A DNA stretch of 64,000 nt from assembly GCF_001293465.1 (NCBI RefSeq), contig NZ_JSYZ01000004.1, forward strand, positions 349,139 to 413,138, written 5' to 3'. The position numbers were made by a program, and so were the translations under genes. The DNA comes from Pseudomonas asplenii (GTDB lineage Bacteria; Pseudomonadota; Gammaproteobacteria; Pseudomonadales; Pseudomonadaceae). Positions within the stretch are counted from its first letter, which is position 1; each line of letters begins with the position of its first letter. Shown one piece after another: positions 1-7,909 of the stretch. The notes under the pieces were generated by a model. That model had not been told where the DNA came from. It saw nothing but the letters and a program-made list of their open reading frames with translations, and searched no databases.

Positions 1-1025
1 TTGCGCAGGTACACCACGTGCAGGTTGCTCGGGTTGCTCTGGGCGTTGTCGAGCTTGTAGATCAACTCCCGGGCCAGTTGCGTGCGCTCCGGGCTGCTGG
101 CGCGGATGATCACCGAGTTCGAGCGCGGATCGCCCAGTACGCTGATTTTCTGCGTCGGGTCGTTGCCCTGGTTCTCCAGCAACTCCGAGACCATGCTGGC
201 GATATCGCTGGCGATGCCGTTCTGAATGTTCACCACATCGGTGTCGATGGCGCTCGGGGTGTCGATGCTGGCGATCAGGCTGGCCACCCGTTGCAGGTTC
301 TGCGCGTAGTCGGTGATGACCACGGTGTTGTTGCCCGGGTAGGCGTTGATCGGGTTGTTCGGTGAAACGATCGGTCGCAGCACCGGAATCAGGTTCACCG
401 CGTTCTCGTACTGCAGGCGGAAGGTTCGGGTGACCATGCCGTTTTCCGCCGGCTTGTCCGAGCTATAGACCGGTCCGCCGAGCAGCTTGGCATCGGCCTC
501 CGGTACCACCTGGGCGACCCCGCCGACATCGACCACGCTGAAGCCCTGCATGCGCAGGGCCGAGAGCAGCATGTCGTAGGCCCGGTAGGCCGGTACCTCA
601 CCTTCGGAGACCAGGGTCAGGTTGCCCTTGACCCGTGGATCGACCAGGAACTGCCGTCCGGTGGAACGCGACAAGGCGCGCACCACCGCCTGGATATCGG
701 CGTCGACGAAATTCAGTTGCACCGGCTGGTCGCCCAGCGGGTTGCTGGCCGGGAGCGCCTTGCCCGGCCCATGGCCGGCCCGTGCCGAATTGCCCACGGG
801 ATGCAACACGCGCCGCGGCTGCTCGGCCTGGGCCTGGGCCCGCTGCCGCTCCGCCAGGACGTCGCCGCTCTTCACGGTCGAACCCAGTGGCCGCCCGAGT
901 TCGCTTTCGGCCAGCAACGGAGCCTGCGGCGCCGTACCGCTACTGCACGCGGTCAATGCCAACAGCAACCACGGGGCCGCCGCCTGGCGGCAGCGCACCC
1001 CATACAACCAGCCTGAGCACTTCAT
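1..1025 (-). CDS. gspD: Type II secretion secretin GspD, HxcQ-like liposecretin (partial, C-terminus beyond left edge)
   Basis: Outer-membrane secretin through which folded exoproteins leave the periplasm. About 341 residues are visible. A basic N-terminus and hydrophobic stretch end in the lipobox LTAC with Cys27, so the protein should be lipidated. It then shows the N0 domain (VQLNFVDADIQAVVRALS), N1 (TRTFRLQYENAVNLIPVL) and the beginning of N2/N3; the membrane ring is missing at the edge. Its ATG overlaps the gspM stop (ATGA), so the genes are coupled. In P. aeruginosa the secretin HxcQ is a lipoprotein that needs no pilotin; lipobox and gene order here match Hxc rather than Xcp. gspE and gspF are presumably just outside the window. 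Confidence 0.93.
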   Translation of the reverse strand, partial: MKCSGWLYGVRCRQAAAPWLLLALTACSSGTAPQAPLLAESELGRPLGSTVKSGDVLAERQRAQAQAEQPRRVLHPVGNSARAGHGPGKALPASNPLGDQPVQLNFVDADIQAVVRALSRSTGRQFLVDPRVKGNLTLVSEGEVPAYRAYDMLLSALRMQGFSVVDVGGVAQVVPEADAKLLGGPVYSSDKPAENGMVTRTFRLQYENAVNLIPVLRPIVSPNNPINAYPGNNTVVITDYAQNLQRVASLIASIDTPSAIDTDVVNIQNGIASDIASMVSELLENQGNDPTQKISVLGDPRSNSVIIRASSPERTQLARELIYKLDNAQSNPSNLHVVYLR

Positions 1026-1564
1026 GAAGCTTCCTTAGCGCCAAGCGCCTGATCCATGCGAACGGTTCCCGACAGTCTGCCCGCCGAGCCTTCGGGTTCG
1101 GCTGCGGCCGCCCGTTGCAGGCGGGCCTCGACCACATCCAGGGAGAATGAGCGGGGTTTGCCCAGCAGCCAGTCCAGCAGCACGTCGGCCGGTGCGTCGT
1201 CGACGGTCAACAGCCAGCCTGCGCCACTGCCCTGCAACCGGTAATGCCCGGACAACCCGCTGGCTTCGAGGCTGGCGCGCAGCCCCGCTTCCAGGTCACC
1301 GGTGGCCGGTCGGGCAAGACCTTGCAGCAGGCCTTCCAGGGTCTGGGCCTGGGTTTTGAGCCTGGGTGTTTCGGCGGCCCAGTAATCGAGCGTCTTCAAC
1401 GGCGGCTGGATCAGCACCAGCCAGACCAGCAGCCCCGAGACGCCGAGGGCCATGCCGCCGACCAGGCGTCGCTCCCGTGGCGCCAGACTGCGCCAGTAGC
1501 CCTGCGCCCGGGCCGACAGGGCCTGCCAGCGGGCCCGGTACTGCGCCAACCTGGGGTTATTCAT
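1022..1564 (-). CDS. gspM: Type II secretion inner-membrane protein GspM (HxcZ-like)
   Basis: Bitopic inner-membrane platform component that pairs with GspL. The 180-residue protein has a basic cytoplasmic start (QYRARWQALSARAQGYWRSL), one membrane segment near residues 35-52 (LVGGMALGVSGLLVWLVLI) and a periplasmic ferredoxin-like domain, the usual GspM layout and length. The start overlaps the gspL stop by 8 bases and the stop overlaps the secretin ATG, so it sits inside a tightly coupled K-L-M-D run. Identification rests mainly on size, topology and position, since GspM sequences are poorly conserved. Confidence 0.88.
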   Translation of the reverse strand: MNNPRLAQYRARWQALSARAQGYWRSLAPRERRLVGGMALGVSGLLVWLVLIQPPLKTLDYWAAETPRLKTQAQTLEGLLQGLARPATGDLEAGLRASLEASGLSGHYRLQGSGAGWLLTVDDAPADVLLDWLLGKPRSFSLDVVEARLQRAAAAEPEGSAGRLSGTVRMDQALGAKEAS

Positions 1565-2717
1565 TTTCCGTCTCCGCCAGCGGTTGCCCCGGTTCGGCCT
1601 GGGCCTTGAGGGTCCAGCCCTCGGCGGCGGCGCTCGCCAGCACCCCGGCCTGGGCCAGTTCGGCCTGCCAGGCGCCGGCCGCCCCCGGCTTGCGGTTGTC
1701 GGGCAGCAGGTTCAGGTGCAGTTCGCCGTTTTCGAACACTAGGCCCTGCACACCGCCGACCACGAACGGCATCGCCAGGCCGGCCTGGCGTACCAGCCGG
1801 GAGAAATCGCTGTCGCCGGCAGCGCCGGCCTCCCGCCGGGCCAACTGCTGGCGCGCCTGCTGCAAGGGGTTGAGCACCACCGGCAGTGCCGGAAAGGCCT
1901 GCCTGACCCGCTGTACCATCCACGCCTTGAGCTGTTCGCCCTGCTCGGCCTGCCGCGCCGCGTGGAGGTTCAGGCCTGCGGTCCAGACCACCACCGCCAG
2001 CGCGCAGCAGGCCAGCGCCCGTCCCCAGTGACCGGCACTGGCGCCCGGCTGCCACAGGGCACCGTGCAGCCCCCAGCCCGGTGCCTGGCCGGTCCAACGG
2101 CGGTCGGCGGGCACTGCCTGGAACAGCGGATTCGCCGCCGGCGCTTCACCCAGCCAATGCAGCACTTCGCCGCGGCCCTGCCATTGCGCCAGCGCCTGGT
2201 CGATATCCGGGTGCACTTCGGCCAGGTCCACGCCCTGGCGAATCAGCAGATGCTCGTCGCGGGCCTCCAGCACCGGCTCGCCGGCAATCACCGGCAAGCA
2301 ATAGGCCGCCGGATACAGGCCACGCAGGCCCAGACCGGCCTGGCGCACCAGGGCGCCGAAACGTTCGAGCACCTCCCGTGGCAACCAGGCGACCGGCACC
2401 CGGCCCTGGGCATCGCGCGGGCCATGGGCGATGTGCATCGACTCGCAGGCGCCGAGGATCAGCGCCTGGGCCGCGCAGTCGACCGCCGCGCGGATCTTCG
2501 CTGGCGGCAGCGCCGGCAGTTCGAGGCTGGCCAGCAGGCTGTCCTGCGGGTGCAGGTAACATTCCACGGCCACGCCCTGGTTGGCCTGCCCCAACTGCCT
2601 GAGGTTGGCCCGGCCGGTTTCAGCGAGCCGGCCCTGGCGGTCGAGTCGGGCGAACGCCAGCGGGCTGTCGAGTTCCAGCGCCTGCAAGGGCGGCAGGACG
2701 ATACGCAAGAGGCTCAT
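1557..2717 (-). CDS. gspL: Type II secretion inner-membrane protein GspL (HxcY-like)
   Basis: Platform protein linking the cytoplasmic ATPase GspE to the pseudopilus. It has 386 residues: an actin-like cytoplasmic domain (roughly residues 1-220), a single membrane segment near residues 232-250 (ALACCALAVVVWTAGLNL) and a periplasmic GspL-C domain. The ATG overlaps the stop of gspK (ATGA) and the end overlaps gspM by 8 bases, so translation is coupled. Length and topology fit the family. Confidence 0.9.
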   Translation of the reverse strand: MSLLRIVLPPLQALELDSPLAFARLDRQGRLAETGRANLRQLGQANQGVAVECYLHPQDSLLASLELPALPPAKIRAAVDCAAQALILGACESMHIAHGPRDAQGRVPVAWLPREVLERFGALVRQAGLGLRGLYPAAYCLPVIAGEPVLEARDEHLLIRQGVDLAEVHPDIDQALAQWQGRGEVLHWLGEAPAANPLFQAVPADRRWTGQAPGWGLHGALWQPGASAGHWGRALACCALAVVVWTAGLNLHAARQAEQGEQLKAWMVQRVRQAFPALPVVLNPLQQARQQLARREAGAAGDSDFSRLVRQAGLAMPFVVGGVQGLVFENGELHLNLLPDNRKPGAAGAWQAELAQAGVLASAAAEGWTLKAQAEPGQPLAETENE

Positions 2718-3688
2718 ACGCCCACCCGCGACCAGATCACCTGGGGCATTTCCAGCTCGCTACGGTGCAGCAACGCGGCCAGGTTGACCCGGCGCCGGTC
2801 GTTGCGCACCTGGCCGACCAGCAGGAACCACTCGCTGGTGATACCGACCTTGATGTCGGCAACCGCCACTTGCGGCATGCGCAAGCGATTGACGAAGTCG
2901 CCACGGTTGATGAACCACTGCCCCGCATCACGCTCGCCGATCAGGCCCCGGGCCCGCTGCGGCGACAAACCCGGCACCTGGGAAGCGAGCACCTCGGCGC
3001 TGGCGGTATTGCCGTTGACCCAGGTGTTGGCCGGCAGGATGGTCACATGGGGCGCCAGCCGGGCCAGGCTCTCGTCGTCCACGCCGTCGACGCTGCGCAG
3101 GTCATCCAGGCTGCGCAGCATCGGCCGGCTGGCGGGCAGCGGCTTGTCGGCAGCTCCCGGCGAGGTCAGGCGACCGCTGTCGAAGGTGCCCTGCTCCTTC
3201 GCCGCGGCCTGGCGCTGCGGATTCGGCAGGCGCGGGTAGGAACTGATCACCCGCTGGGCAATGCGCTGGGCGACCGCCGCCTTGACGCCGAGCATTTCGC
3301 ACAGGCGGGCAAAACCCTCCATCTGTTCGTCATCGACGCGCTCGTCGCGCACCAGGTTGCGCAGGTTGAACTTGCCCTGCTCATCCTCCAGGTGGCCGTC
3401 GAACTGGCCGCCACGTTCGCCGAGGATCGGCCGGGCCCAGGCCTGGGCCTGGTGGGTCAGCGGGTCGCGCTGGCGGGCCTCCCACAGCCGTTGGCGGCTG
3501 ATTTCGAGGCCGCCACGCAACTGCCAGGCGCCCTGGACCCGCGATTGCTCGGCCTCCAGGCTGCGGGTGAACACGGTCTCGCGGGTGAGCATGCCGGCGG
3601 CGATCACCGCCACCACTGCGGCGATCAGCAGCGCGCTGATGATCGCCATGCCCTCCTGCTTCGCGGCCATCGGGGAATGAGCCTTCAT
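2714..3688 (-). CDS. gspK: Minor pseudopilin GspK (HxcX-like)
   Basis: Tip minor pseudopilin, 324 residues, the long member of the class. A short leader (MKAHSPMAAKQEG) precedes a hydrophobic helix (MAIISALLIAAVVAVIAAG); cleavage is expected after Gly14. It lacks the Glu5 that other pseudopilins carry, which is normal for GspK. The large globular domain includes the T2SSK region (FNLRNLV, DPLTHQAQAWARPI). It lies 8 bases after gspG and overlaps gspL by 4 bases. Confidence 0.93.
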   Translation of the reverse strand: MKAHSPMAAKQEGMAIISALLIAAVVAVIAAGMLTRETVFTRSLEAEQSRVQGAWQLRGGLEISRQRLWEARQRDPLTHQAQAWARPILGERGGQFDGHLEDEQGKFNLRNLVRDERVDDEQMEGFARLCEMLGVKAAVAQRIAQRVISSYPRLPNPQRQAAAKEQGTFDSGRLTSPGAADKPLPASRPMLRSLDDLRSVDGVDDESLARLAPHVTILPANTWVNGNTASAEVLASQVPGLSPQRARGLIGERDAGQWFINRGDFVNRLRMPQVAVADIKVGITSEWFLLVGQVRNDRRRVNLAALLHRSELEMPQVIWSRVGV

Positions 3689-3696
3689 GACCGCGA

Positions 3697-4146
3697 CTAC
3701 AACTGCCAGGAGCCGATATCGGCATTGACCCCGTCACCGTCCGGCTGGCCGTCGGCACCGAGGGAAAACACGTCGACTTCACCGTTGGCGCCCGGGTTTA
3801 GGTATTGGTAAGGACGTCCCCAGGGGTCGTTGGGCAAGCGTTCCAGATAGGAGCGCCAGTTGCTGTCCTTGGCGTTGGCCGGCCGCTCGACGAGGATCTT
3901 CAGGCCCTGGTTCTGGCTCGGGTAGCTGCCGTGATCGAGGCGGTAGAGCTTGAGCGCCTGCATCAACCCGCCGATGTCCTGCCTGGCCGCGGTGGCCCGC
4001 GCCTGGTCGGGCCGGTCGAGGACCTTGGGCACCACCATGGCGGCGAGAATCCCGAGGATGACCACCACGACCATGATCTCGATCAGCGTGAATCCCTGCT
4101 GTGCCCGACGACCTCTGGAACGGGAATTGATACGCGCGATATCCAT
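3697..4146 (-). CDS. gspG: Major pseudopilin GspG (HxcT-like)
   Basis: Main subunit of the type II secretion pseudopilus, processed by a prepilin peptidase encoded elsewhere. The N-terminus has a basic leader followed by QQGFTLIEIMVVVVILGILA, with cleavage at G^F and Glu5 present. The C-terminal domain carries the GspG signature (YRLDHGSYPSQNQGLKILVE, NDPWGRPYQYLNPG, DVFSLGADGQPDGDG), which forms the calcium-binding loop. The start at MDIARIN gives 149 residues, the family length; an ATG 15 codons upstream is possible but gives an overlong leader. First gene of the G-K-L-M-D run. Confidence 0.95.
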   Translation of the reverse strand: MDIARINSRSRGRRAQQGFTLIEIMVVVVILGILAAMVVPKVLDRPDQARATAARQDIGGLMQALKLYRLDHGSYPSQNQGLKILVERPANAKDSNWRSYLERLPNDPWGRPYQYLNPGANGEVDVFSLGADGQPDGDGVNADIGSWQL

Positions 4147-4304
4147 CTCGACAGTCCTTGGCTTGATTCGATTCGCGGCGGATTGTTGCAAGAAGATATG
4201 TCACCGATATTGAAAATCCTCGGGTGAATCGCCCGGGCAAAAACTCGGGAGCTTTGGTCAGCAAGCGGTCAAACAGGCACGCTAGGCTCCGGATTCGCTT
4301 CCCC

Positions 4305-4733
4305 ATGTCGAGACAGCCCATGCAGCGCCCGTTCCGCCAACAAGGCTTCACCCTCATCGAAGTGCTGGTGGCGCTGGCGATCATCGCCGTGGCGATGTCC
4401 GCCGCGGTGCGCGTGGCCGGTCTGATGACCCAGAGCAACGGCCTGCTGCGCGATCGCTCCGTGGCCCTGCTGGCTGCCCAGAGCCGGCTGGCCGAGCTGC
4501 GCCTGGAGGGTCGGCTGGGCACGGGACGCAAGTCCTTCGAGTGCGATCAGGGCCGCCTGGCCCTGCGCTGTGATCAGACCATCGGCCCGGCTGGCAGCCC
4601 ACGGCTGTGGCAGGTCGAGATCCTGGTAGTGGACCGGCGCCACGAAGGGCCGCCGCTGGCGCGCCTGGAAACCCTGATGAGCCTGCCCGACCTCAAGGCC
4701 GGGTCAGTTGCGGCAGGAACGGCGCTTCGCTGA
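4305..4733 (+). CDS. gspI: Minor pseudopilin GspI (HxcV-like)
   Basis: Minor pseudopilin of the tip complex with GspJ and GspK. The leader is followed by QQGFTLIEVLVALAIIAVAM (G^F cleavage, Glu5) and a small domain with the GspI-type end (LWQVEILVVDRRHEGPPLARLETLM). The start is uncertain: ATG at 4305 gives 142 residues, while ATG at 4320 gives the shorter, more typical leader MQRPFRQQG. It diverges from gspG, and its last 41 bases overlap the end of gspC on the other strand. Confidence 0.9.
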   Translation: MSRQPMQRPFRQQGFTLIEVLVALAIIAVAMSAAVRVAGLMTQSNGLLRDRSVALLAAQSRLAELRLEGRLGTGRKSFECDQGRLALRCDQTIGPAGSPRLWQVEILVVDRRHEGPPLARLETLMSLPDLKAGSVAAGTALR

Positions 4734-5124
4734 GCCGGGTCACCGCCAGGTGCAACTTCTGCGAGCCCTGCTCGATCAGAATGCCGTCGCGCTCGATCGC
4801 CAGCAGCCGTACGCCCTGGCCCAGCCGCTCACCGGCGAGAAAGCTGCGCGGCGGGCCATCGTTCAGGCTGAGGATCGCCACCGCGCCACGCGAGCTGGCC
4901 ATCACCCCGGAGACCTTGATGTCGAGCCGGACCGGCTGGTTGGAAAACCACTGCAAGGCCGGATTGTCGCTGCGCGTCGCCGCCACCGCCGGCTGAGCCG
5001 CGGGCACCTGGGACACGGCCGGCGTCAGCAGCAGCGTCGACCAGACCAGCACACCGGCCAGGGCGGCGAGCAGGGCCGCCGACTGAACGATCTGCACCGG
5101 GGAAAAGCGCGGGGTCCATTGCAT
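4693..5124 (-). CDS. gspC: Type II secretion protein GspC (HxcP-like)
   Basis: Inner-membrane protein that connects the platform to the secretin. It has 143 residues: short cytoplasmic N-terminus, membrane segment at about residues 12-35 (SAALLAALAGVLVWSTLLL) and a periplasmic homology region (RLDIKVSGVMASSRGAVAIL, FLAGERLG). No PDZ or coiled-coil C-terminal domain follows, so it is a short GspC like HxcP. The start at MQWTP has a good AGGAG site 8 bases upstream, so the 11-codon extension upstream is unlikely. It stands alone on its strand between gspI and gspH. Confidence 0.85.
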   Translation of the reverse strand: MQWTPRFSPVQIVQSAALLAALAGVLVWSTLLLTPAVSQVPAAQPAVAATRSDNPALQWFSNQPVRLDIKVSGVMASSRGAVAILSLNDGPPRSFLAGERLGQGVRLLAIERDGILIEQGSQKLHLAVTRLSEAPFLPQLTRP

Positions 5125-5275
5125 GCTTGAGGCTCCTTTTCTATCGGTCTGCGCCACAACGAAGGGCCCACAGGGGCACGTCCGAACAGCCTACCGGGCA
5201 ATTCTCACGTTTTTATTTCACACGCCCATCATCTTTGCCAGGCAGCATGGAGCCAGCCTCGAGGAGCCTTGTCGA

Positions 5276-5731
5276 ATGGATGCCCTACGCCCCGCCCAGG
5301 CGGGTTTCACCCTGATCGAACTGATGGTGGTGCTGGTGATCGTCGGCATCGCCAGCGCCGCCATCAGCCTGAGTATCCGGCCCGACCCACGGCAACTCTT
5401 GCGCAAGGATGCCGAGCGCCTGGCCCAGGCTATCCAGGTGGCCCAGGCCGAAGCCCGCGCCGATGGCCGGCCGATTCTCTGGCTGAGCGACCGCCAGGGC
5501 TACCAGTTCATCCGTACCGATGGCCAGGGCGGCAAGGAGCAGTTCGACGGTGACCCGCAACTGCGCCCGACCCGCTGGCAGAGCGCGTCGATAAAGGTGC
5601 AACGGGATCGCGACAGGCCCCTGATACTCGACGCCGAGTGGATTGCCCAGCCCATGCGCCTGTCGCTCTCCGATGGGCTGCACAGCATTGGCGTGGTACG
5701 CAGCGCCAACGGCGAGGTGCACGTGCAATGA
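5276..5731 (+). CDS. gspH: Minor pseudopilin GspH (HxcU-like)
   Basis: Minor pseudopilin, 151 residues. The N-terminus MDALRPAQAGFTLIELMVVL shows the prepilin leader, G^F cleavage site and Glu5, followed by a beta-rich GspH domain (LRKDAERLAQAIQVAQAEAR, RPILWLSDRQGYQF). The chosen ATG follows a GAGGAG site; longer in-frame forms would put 50 extra residues before the leader. The stop overlaps the gspJ start (ATGA). Confidence 0.92.
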   Translation: MDALRPAQAGFTLIELMVVLVIVGIASAAISLSIRPDPRQLLRKDAERLAQAIQVAQAEARADGRPILWLSDRQGYQFIRTDGQGGKEQFDGDPQLRPTRWQSASIKVQRDRDRPLILDAEWIAQPMRLSLSDGLHSIGVVRSANGEVHVQ

Positions 5732-6336
5732 AGCGCCAGGCCGGTTTTACCCTGATCGAGGTGATGATCGCGCTCATGCTCATGGCGGTGGTCAGCCTCA
5801 TTGCCTGGCGTGGCCTGGACAGCGTCAATCGCACCGACGAACACCTCAGGCGCAGCAGCGCGCAGACCCAACAGTTGCTGGCCGCACTGGGCCAACTGGA
5901 GCGTGACGTGGCGCTGCGCGCCGGGATCGAGCTGGTGGAACCGCTGCCGCCCGACCAGGCGCCTTCGTCGTCGGCCGGGCCAGTTCCGTTGAGCGTGCGC
6001 AGCGCCGAGGGCAAGGGCTTTCGGCTGGACCTGATTCGCGCGTCGCCGCAGCAGGATGGCCGCCTGCAACGGGTGCGCTGGTGGTTGAAGGGTGGGACGC
6101 TTTACCGGTCGGCGGCAGAGGCGCGCTCGAGGTTTCCGCTACCGGCGCCGCAGGACGGAGTGGCGGTGCTGGAACAGGTGACCTCGATGGAGCTGCGGGT
6201 GTGGCAGCCGGGCAAGGGTTGGCGGCCGTTGAGTGGCAATCGCCAGGACAATCCGACAGGGCTGGAGATCAGCCTGGTGCGGGATACGCCACAAGGCGTG
6301 GAGCGCTATCGGCAGGTGTTGGGGCCGTTGGAGTGA
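5728..6336 (+). CDS. gspJ: Minor pseudopilin GspJ (HxcW-like)
   Basis: Minor pseudopilin, 202 residues, starting MKRQAGFTLIEVMIALMLM (prepilin leader, G^F, Glu5). The body has the GspJ features RTDEHLRRSS, LGQLERDVALRAG and a W-rich end (LRVWQPGKGWRPLSG, LEISLVRDT). The start is set by the ATGA overlap with gspH. It converges with vreR. Confidence 0.93.
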   Translation: MKRQAGFTLIEVMIALMLMAVVSLIAWRGLDSVNRTDEHLRRSSAQTQQLLAALGQLERDVALRAGIELVEPLPPDQAPSSSAGPVPLSVRSAEGKGFRLDLIRASPQQDGRLQRVRWWLKGGTLYRSAAEARSRFPLPAPQDGVAVLEQVTSMELRVWQPGKGWRPLSGNRQDNPTGLEISLVRDTPQGVERYRQVLGPLE

Positions 6337-6357
6337 ATCCGGAAAGTGGGCGGAAGA

Positions 6358-6369
6358 TGGGCGGGCCCA
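6358..6369. terminator. Short GC hairpin between gspJ and vreR
   Basis: TGGGC-GG-GCCCA lies in the 39-base gap between the convergent gspJ and vreR. No clear T-tract follows on either strand, so termination is only suggested. Confidence 0.35.
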
Positions 6370-6375
6370 CAATAC

Positions 6376-7332
6376 TCAACTGAGCAACACCACCCCACCC
6401 GGCAATTCGGTGCACTTGGCCCCATACGCATCGCGAATCAGCAACGCCACCCCCGCCAACTGATCCAGGCTGAACCGCGCCTGCACCTTGCGCTTGCCCA
6501 GTTCGCTGTTGAGCAGCACCAGCATGCCCGGTCGATAGCGGTTGATCTCGCTGATCACCGTGGCCAGGGTCGCATCGTTGAACACCAGCATCCTGTTGCG
6601 CCAGGCAATCACCGCCGTCGGGTCGACAGTCTGCGGCTCGCCGGCCTGGCGGGTGTCGTACACCAGTTGCCGGCCGCCCTCCAGGCGGAAACGCCGGCCC
6701 AGCATCTCCACCGTCAGGGTGCCTTCGATACAGGTGACGCAGACGCTCCGGTCGAGGTTGCGCAGATTGAAGCGCGCCTGTTCGGCCGTCATCAGCCCGC
6801 CGCCGGCCTGGACCTTGACCGGTGCCCGGGCCCGTGCCAACACCTCGACCTCGCCGCTGAGCAGTTCGATCCGCGCATCACCGTTATCCGATGGCAGCCG
6901 GTTGATCCGGGTCTGGGTGTTGAGCTCCAGGCTGACGCCATCGGCGAGGTCGACGCGCCGTTGCTCGCCGACCTCGGTGCGATAGTCCGCCCCCAGGCCG
7001 GAGAAACCGCCCGGCACGGTGCCGCGGACCAGGAAAAACGCCGCCGATGCGGCAATCGCCCCCCCCAGGAAGGCCCGGCGCCCGAAATGCCGGGCCCGTG
7101 GTGGATGCTGCTGGTGTTCGAGAGCCGGTTTGAGCGACTGCCACAAAAGCTTGGCCTGTTCGAAGGCCCGGGCGTGCTCGGGGCTCTGTTCGCACCATTG
7201 GCGCAAGGCCCGCGCATCGGCGACGGTGGCCTGGCCGGAGGTCAGGAGAATCAGCCAATCCCGGGCTTCGCTCTGCAGGCGGGCGCTCGGGCCGGCCCGC
7301 AATGGGGTGATGGAAGTCGTGTTCAAGCGCAC
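6376..7332 (-). CDS. vreR: FecR-family anti-sigma factor, VreR-like
   Basis: Inner-membrane sigma regulator of a cell-surface signalling system; it should bind the ECF sigma factor in the cytoplasm and receive the signal in the periplasm. It has 318 residues from a GTG start. The N-terminal DUF4880-type domain (ARDWLILLTSGQATVADARA, ALRQWCEQSPEHARAF) is followed by a membrane segment near residues 90-107 and a periplasmic FecR domain (YRTEVGEQRRVDLADGVSLE, LNTQTRI). It lies 31 bases after vreI. The gene order vreA-vreI-vreR next to gspJ is that of the P. aeruginosa PUMA3 system. Confidence 0.9.
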   Translation of the reverse strand: MRLNTTSITPLRAGPSARLQSEARDWLILLTSGQATVADARALRQWCEQSPEHARAFEQAKLLWQSLKPALEHQQHPPRARHFGRRAFLGGAIAASAAFFLVRGTVPGGFSGLGADYRTEVGEQRRVDLADGVSLELNTQTRINRLPSDNGDARIELLSGEVEVLARARAPVKVQAGGGLMTAEQARFNLRNLDRSVCVTCIEGTLTVEMLGRRFRLEGGRQLVYDTRQAGEPQTVDPTAVIAWRNRMLVFNDATLATVISEINRYRPGMLVLLNSELGKRKVQARFSLDQLAGVALLIRDAYGAKCTELPGGVVLLS

Positions 7333-7363
7333 AGATACTCACGAAGATTTCGCTGATGTATGA

Positions 7364-7909
7364 CTAAGACGGTTTTCCCGCCCCGGGACCGAACCGCTGA
7401 ATCACTTTTCTTTCCAGACGGGCCGCACAATGCCCCAGGGCGGCCTTCAGTTCCTTCTCGACCATGCGCGTGGAAATACCGAAACGCTGGGAAATCTCCA
7501 GGTGAGGCGCCTCCTCCAGGCGGGCGGCGATGAAGATCCGCCGGCGTCGGGCCGGCAGTTCGTACAACGCGTCGAGCAGCGCCTGAATCTCCTTCTGGCC
7601 ACCGACCACCCGCTCCGGGTCGAGGGCCTCGTCACTCAGGTGCAGCAGTTCCTCGACCTCTTCGCCGGTGAGCAGGCGCGCATCGGCCTGGCGGCGGTCG
7701 GCGGCGATGTTCAGGGCCATGCGGTACAGGTAGGCGTTGGGCTGGGTCAGGTTCAGCGGCGGCTCCATGCGGTCGACCCGCAGGTAGGTCTCATGCAGCA
7801 CGTCATTGGCCAACTCCTCCGACCCCAGCCGGCGGCGCAGGCGCAGCTTGAAATCGTCGTAGGAGGTCAGGAACAACCGGACCATCGGACTGTGCCCGAT
7901 ATTCTTCAT
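7364..7909 (-). CDS. vreI: ECF sigma factor, VreI-like
   Basis: Group IV sigma factor, 181 residues. Sigma2 includes LTSYDDFKLRLRRRLGSEEL, ANDVLHETYLRVDRM and NAYLYRMALNIAADRRQ; sigma4 includes LYELPARRRRIFIAARLEEA and the helix-turn-helix HLEISQRFGISTRMVEKEL. The start MKNIGHSP overlaps the vreA stop (ATGA), so it is coupled to vreA. In P. aeruginosa VreI drives hxc and other genes with PhoB under phosphate starvation; a similar role here is inferred from synteny. Confidence 0.9.
   Translation of the reverse strand: MKNIGHSPMVRLFLTSYDDFKLRLRRRLGSEELANDVLHETYLRVDRMEPPLNLTQPNAYLYRMALNIAADRRQADARLLTGEEVEELLHLSDEALDPERVVGGQKEIQALLDALYELPARRRRIFIAARLEEAPHLEISQRFGISTRMVEKELKAALGHCAARLERKVIQRFGPGAGKPS

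Noticed and set aside
1962..3239. 425-codon plus-strand frame opposite gspL/gspK
   Set aside because: Shadow of high-GC coding DNA; overlaps two well-supported genes and has no recognisable domain.
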